Shown here: positions 62,050-64,000 of the stretch, piece after piece
Layout: every line of letters starts with the position of its first letter
How positions within the stretch are numbered: position 1 is the stretch's first letter
Assembly (NCBI GenBank): GCA_009767595.1
Contig: VSDK01004744.1
Coordinates: forward strand, 112,010-176,009
Length of the DNA: 64,000 nt
Origin: Symbiodinium kawagutii
Lineage: Eukaryota > Sar > Dinophyceae > Suessiales > Symbiodiniaceae
Direction of reading: 5' to 3'
The notes under the pieces: generated by a model
The model's database searches: none
Told to the model about the DNA's origin: nothing
The model's input: the letters and a program-made list of their open reading frames with translations, nothing else
Program-made: the position numbers and the translations under genes

Positions 62050-62428
62050 CATGACTAGAGTTTTACCTGCTAGTCCTTGACCATGGACAGCTTCATTGTG
62101 ACCAAGTTCAAGGATCAGCTATGACAGTGACTATCCGTCTTTGGGTCACCGGGTGGTCACTCCTCAAGCATTTTCTGATCTCGGGGGCCCAGTAGTTCTA
62201 ACTGGGGAACCACGTCTAGTTAAGTGCCTTAAGTCGTGTGAATGAATCATCTCGCTGGCCAACCACCCTTGAGTCAAGTGAATCAACAAGAAAAAAACAA
62301 CTCTTTGTAACCGAGTCAAATATGGAACTCTAATCATCAACCATAGTTACTATTGAAACCAACCATTCGAACTCTGAGTTCAGCTGGTCAACTCACCAGC
62401 TGCCACGGAGAGCTCCCCACTCTTGCAG
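61536..62428. other. non-coding with family-3 remnant and GAT microsatellite
   Basis: A partial family-3 end (TATTGACCCACAGCC) lies at 61729-61743, and a (GAT)n tract at 62004-62050. No exon called. Confidence 0.4.
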
Positions 62429-62531
62429 GGCCGGCCTTCGGCGTCTGCCTGGGGCAAAGTGCAAATGCGCCAAGAAGCCGAACGACTGGTGACCCAACGC
62501 CAGGACGGAACGCGCAGCAGCGTGATGACCC
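62429..62531 (+). CDS. exon candidate 7 of in-phase run V
   Basis: CTCTTGCAG acceptor, 34 codons plus one base. They include PSASAWGKVQMRQEAERLVT and RQDGTRSSVMT, ending at GTGATG. In phase with the exon at 61446. Confidence 0.55.
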
Positions 62532-62887
62532 GTGATGACGCAACAACATCCTTCAGAGTCAGTGGGGTGACCCTTCTTTTTGTCCACGTAGGATATATGT
62601 TCCCGGTCCCCGTTTCGCTAGCCCCCCCCCCCAATGGTATGGTCTCCCCCGGTATTACCTCCCCAGTAGGACTGGTTTGCCTATCTCTTGCTGGTTTGAC
62701 TAGGGATCAATGTGCTTCTAGTGCCACCCATGCATGTGTTCCCATGAAATAGCAGTACTGATTCCCACTCCTGCTGTCTCACGCTGCGGCCTTTTCTGTC
62801 ATGTGCGGGGAGTTGTGGACAACATGTGCATGAATTGGTGCAGTCATGTAATTGAATTGGAGGCAGATGCATCCAAATGCAGAAAAT
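62532..62887. other. possible 3' UTR or LTR of the minus-strand retroelement
   Basis: Sequence downstream (minus sense) of the OTU ORF. It differs in composition from the host flanks and includes a C9-10 run near 62622. No partner LTR is in the window, so an LTR cannot be shown. Confidence 0.3.
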
Positions 62888-64000
62888 TTAATTATGGCGA
62901 GCCATCTTTGCAGGAGGGCATTTTCCAGTGACCCTACGCCGGGGAACATCAAGCACGAGAAGGTCATAATGAACGCCTGTGCGCAGGAGGCGGACAGGGC
63001 CTCCGCGCCCAGAGCCACCATCTCCAAGGCCACGTTCAATCCAAACGGCCTCCAAGCGACCTTTGCTGTTGCGCTGGTAGATCTCGACAGTGATGCCTTC
63101 GCTGCGGACAAAAGCGGCAATGTTTGCAAAGGTGCCGAAGGTCTTGGGCATGCCTGCATACGCAAAGTAGACATCCCAAGTCCACTGGTGTCCATGCGTT
63201 TGTGCCCAGACCGGGTCATCAAGCATCTCGAAGCCGACCTTCTCTGAGACCTGCGCTTTTTCATCATCTGGGAGGTGCTGCAGCCAAAGTTGCATGTGGA
63301 GAAGGAGCTTGGACCTCAAAGCCTGGGCCTGGCCACAGTCATCTACCAAATCCTCAGGAGCAACCCCGGCCATGAAGCGCAAAGCCATGTTGAGGGAACG
63401 ATACAAGCAAGCACCGTCAGTCAAAGCTGGAATGCAAAGGAACGGACCATAACGAACAGTGTCATCGGCAGCAGGAGGAGCTGGCTCAGGAGGCTTGGAG
63501 ATGTTAGAGTCATCTGGCTCAAGGGCGGATGGCATGAGTTTCAAGTTTGCTTCATGCTTGCACATGCGACTGCCCGTAGAAATGTCTTCCACTTGGACAA
63601 AGCCTTGCGATACGGAGAGGACAACATATTCGCGGACTTCACCATCCTTGGTCTCAAACTTTCCCTGGCCAGTCTTGGAGGTGTACTGCGTGTTCTTAGC
63701 AATGACACGATCTCCAGAAAGCAAAGGAGCGTCGGAAGACTGAGTACGCTTGTTGTCATACTTCAAAGCTCGTTGCATGTTTTCTCTGAGATGCTTGCTG
63801 GCCATGGCTTCCTGGACTGGCTGGAGGGTCTCGTGGAACTTGTCGGCAGCTTGCTTGCAGTGGTCAACCTTGAATTTGTCTTCTTCACACAAGTAGTGGA
63901 GCCACTCTTCATCCGTAAGCTCGGGCTTGGCGCCGTGGAGCAAATTGGACAGCTGCAAGTTTCTCCAGCGGGAGTGCGCGGGGCGGAGGATGCGCCAGAG
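62888..64000 (-). CDS. retroelement polyprotein end: integrase-tail-like region plus OTU peptidase-like domain (5' partial)
   Basis: The frame is open to the window edge and stops at TAA (62888-62890). Residues are counted from 63958. 1-145 resembles the end of a Ty3/Gypsy-type integrase: helical QAADKF...KYDNKR, then GDRVIAKNTQ and a small beta-rich fold. 170-340 looks like an OTU cysteine peptidase: ALTDGACLYRSLN with Asp181 and Cys184, and a C-terminal GVHYDLLVLD with His330. An OTU domain could remove ubiquitin or cleave the polyprotein. The two assignments are by motif only; the OTU call is the firmer one. It lies opposite the host exons, probably within an intron. Confidence 0.6.
   Translation of the reverse strand, partial: LWRILRPAHSRWRNLQLSNLLHGAKPELTDEEWLHYLCEEDKFKVDHCKQAADKFHETLQPVQEAMASKHLRENMQRALKYDNKRTQSSDAPLLSGDRVIAKNTQYTSKTGQGKFETKDGEVREYVVLSVSQGFVQVEDISTGSRMCKHEANLKLMPSALEPDDSNISKPPEPAPPAADDTVRYGPFLCIPALTDGACLYRSLNMALRFMAGVAPEDLVDDCGQAQALRSKLLLHMQLWLQHLPDDEKAQVSEKVGFEMLDDPVWAQTHGHQWTWDVYFAYAGMPKTFGTFANIAAFVRSEGITVEIYQRNSKGRLEAVWIERGLGDGGSGRGGPVRLLRTGVHYDLLVLDVPRRRVTGKCPPAKMARHN

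Overview
The window looks like a stretch of dinoflagellate nuclear genome. The clues are: AT-rich, repeat-crowded non-coding DNA; small GC-rich exon-like islands (GC-ending codons) almost all on the + strand and bounded by AG|...|GT, occasionally |GC or |GA; sequences close to the dinoflagellate spliced leader inside retroelements; and retroelement families carrying C5-cytosine methyltransferase domains, which I recall being reported from dinoflagellates. I see no rRNA, tRNA or CRISPR. A 13-base N gap lies at 34210-34222.

Layout. (1) 1-21.0 kb: repeats, MITE-like inverted-repeat elements, a 1.4-kb ATCATT satellite (15265-16640) and many short candidate exons. Two runs join in consistent reading phase (13665-17251 and 18923-20571) and probably belong to one very long + strand gene of unrecognised product. 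(2) 21210-27956: a retroelement with split direct repeats (A1 ... B1-A2-B2), a 480-bp perfect palindrome in its leader, a Gag-like CCCH protein, a C5-methyltransferase ORF and an RT-RNase H ORF. The three ORFs share one reading frame, interrupted by two stops and one late frameshift. Its ends share a TTA core, as expected for tyrosine-recombinase retroelements, but no recombinase is visible. (3) 28-39.4 kb: more exons, including a polyQ/E exon and a good 45-codon exon at 36522-36658. (4) 39515-40468: a 5'-truncated LINE tail encoding a methyltransferase-like PPCETWS domain, with a 13-bp target duplication inside a MITE. (5) 42.4-45.3 kb: exons. (6) 46009-57058: an 11-kb apparently full-length LINE with a 15-bp target duplication and a spliced-leader-like 5' end. 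ORF1 carries a complete DNA methyltransferase plus two tandem modules ending in ubiquitin-like RGG tails; ORF2 carries APE endonuclease, RT and RNase H. (7) 57.4-62.5 kb: seven exons joining in phase. (8) 62888-64000, minus strand: the 3' part of another retroelement polyprotein, an integrase-tail-like region followed by an OTU peptidase-like domain, running off the window.

Three unrelated retroelements in 36 kb therefore each carry a methyltransferase or methyltransferase-like domain. Two of them inserted into copies of the same MITE family, and the third lies 45 bp from a copy. The host gene(s) appear to tolerate this load because the insertions sit in long introns. Exon calls rest on open frame, codon composition and splice-site fit only; no transcript evidence is available here.
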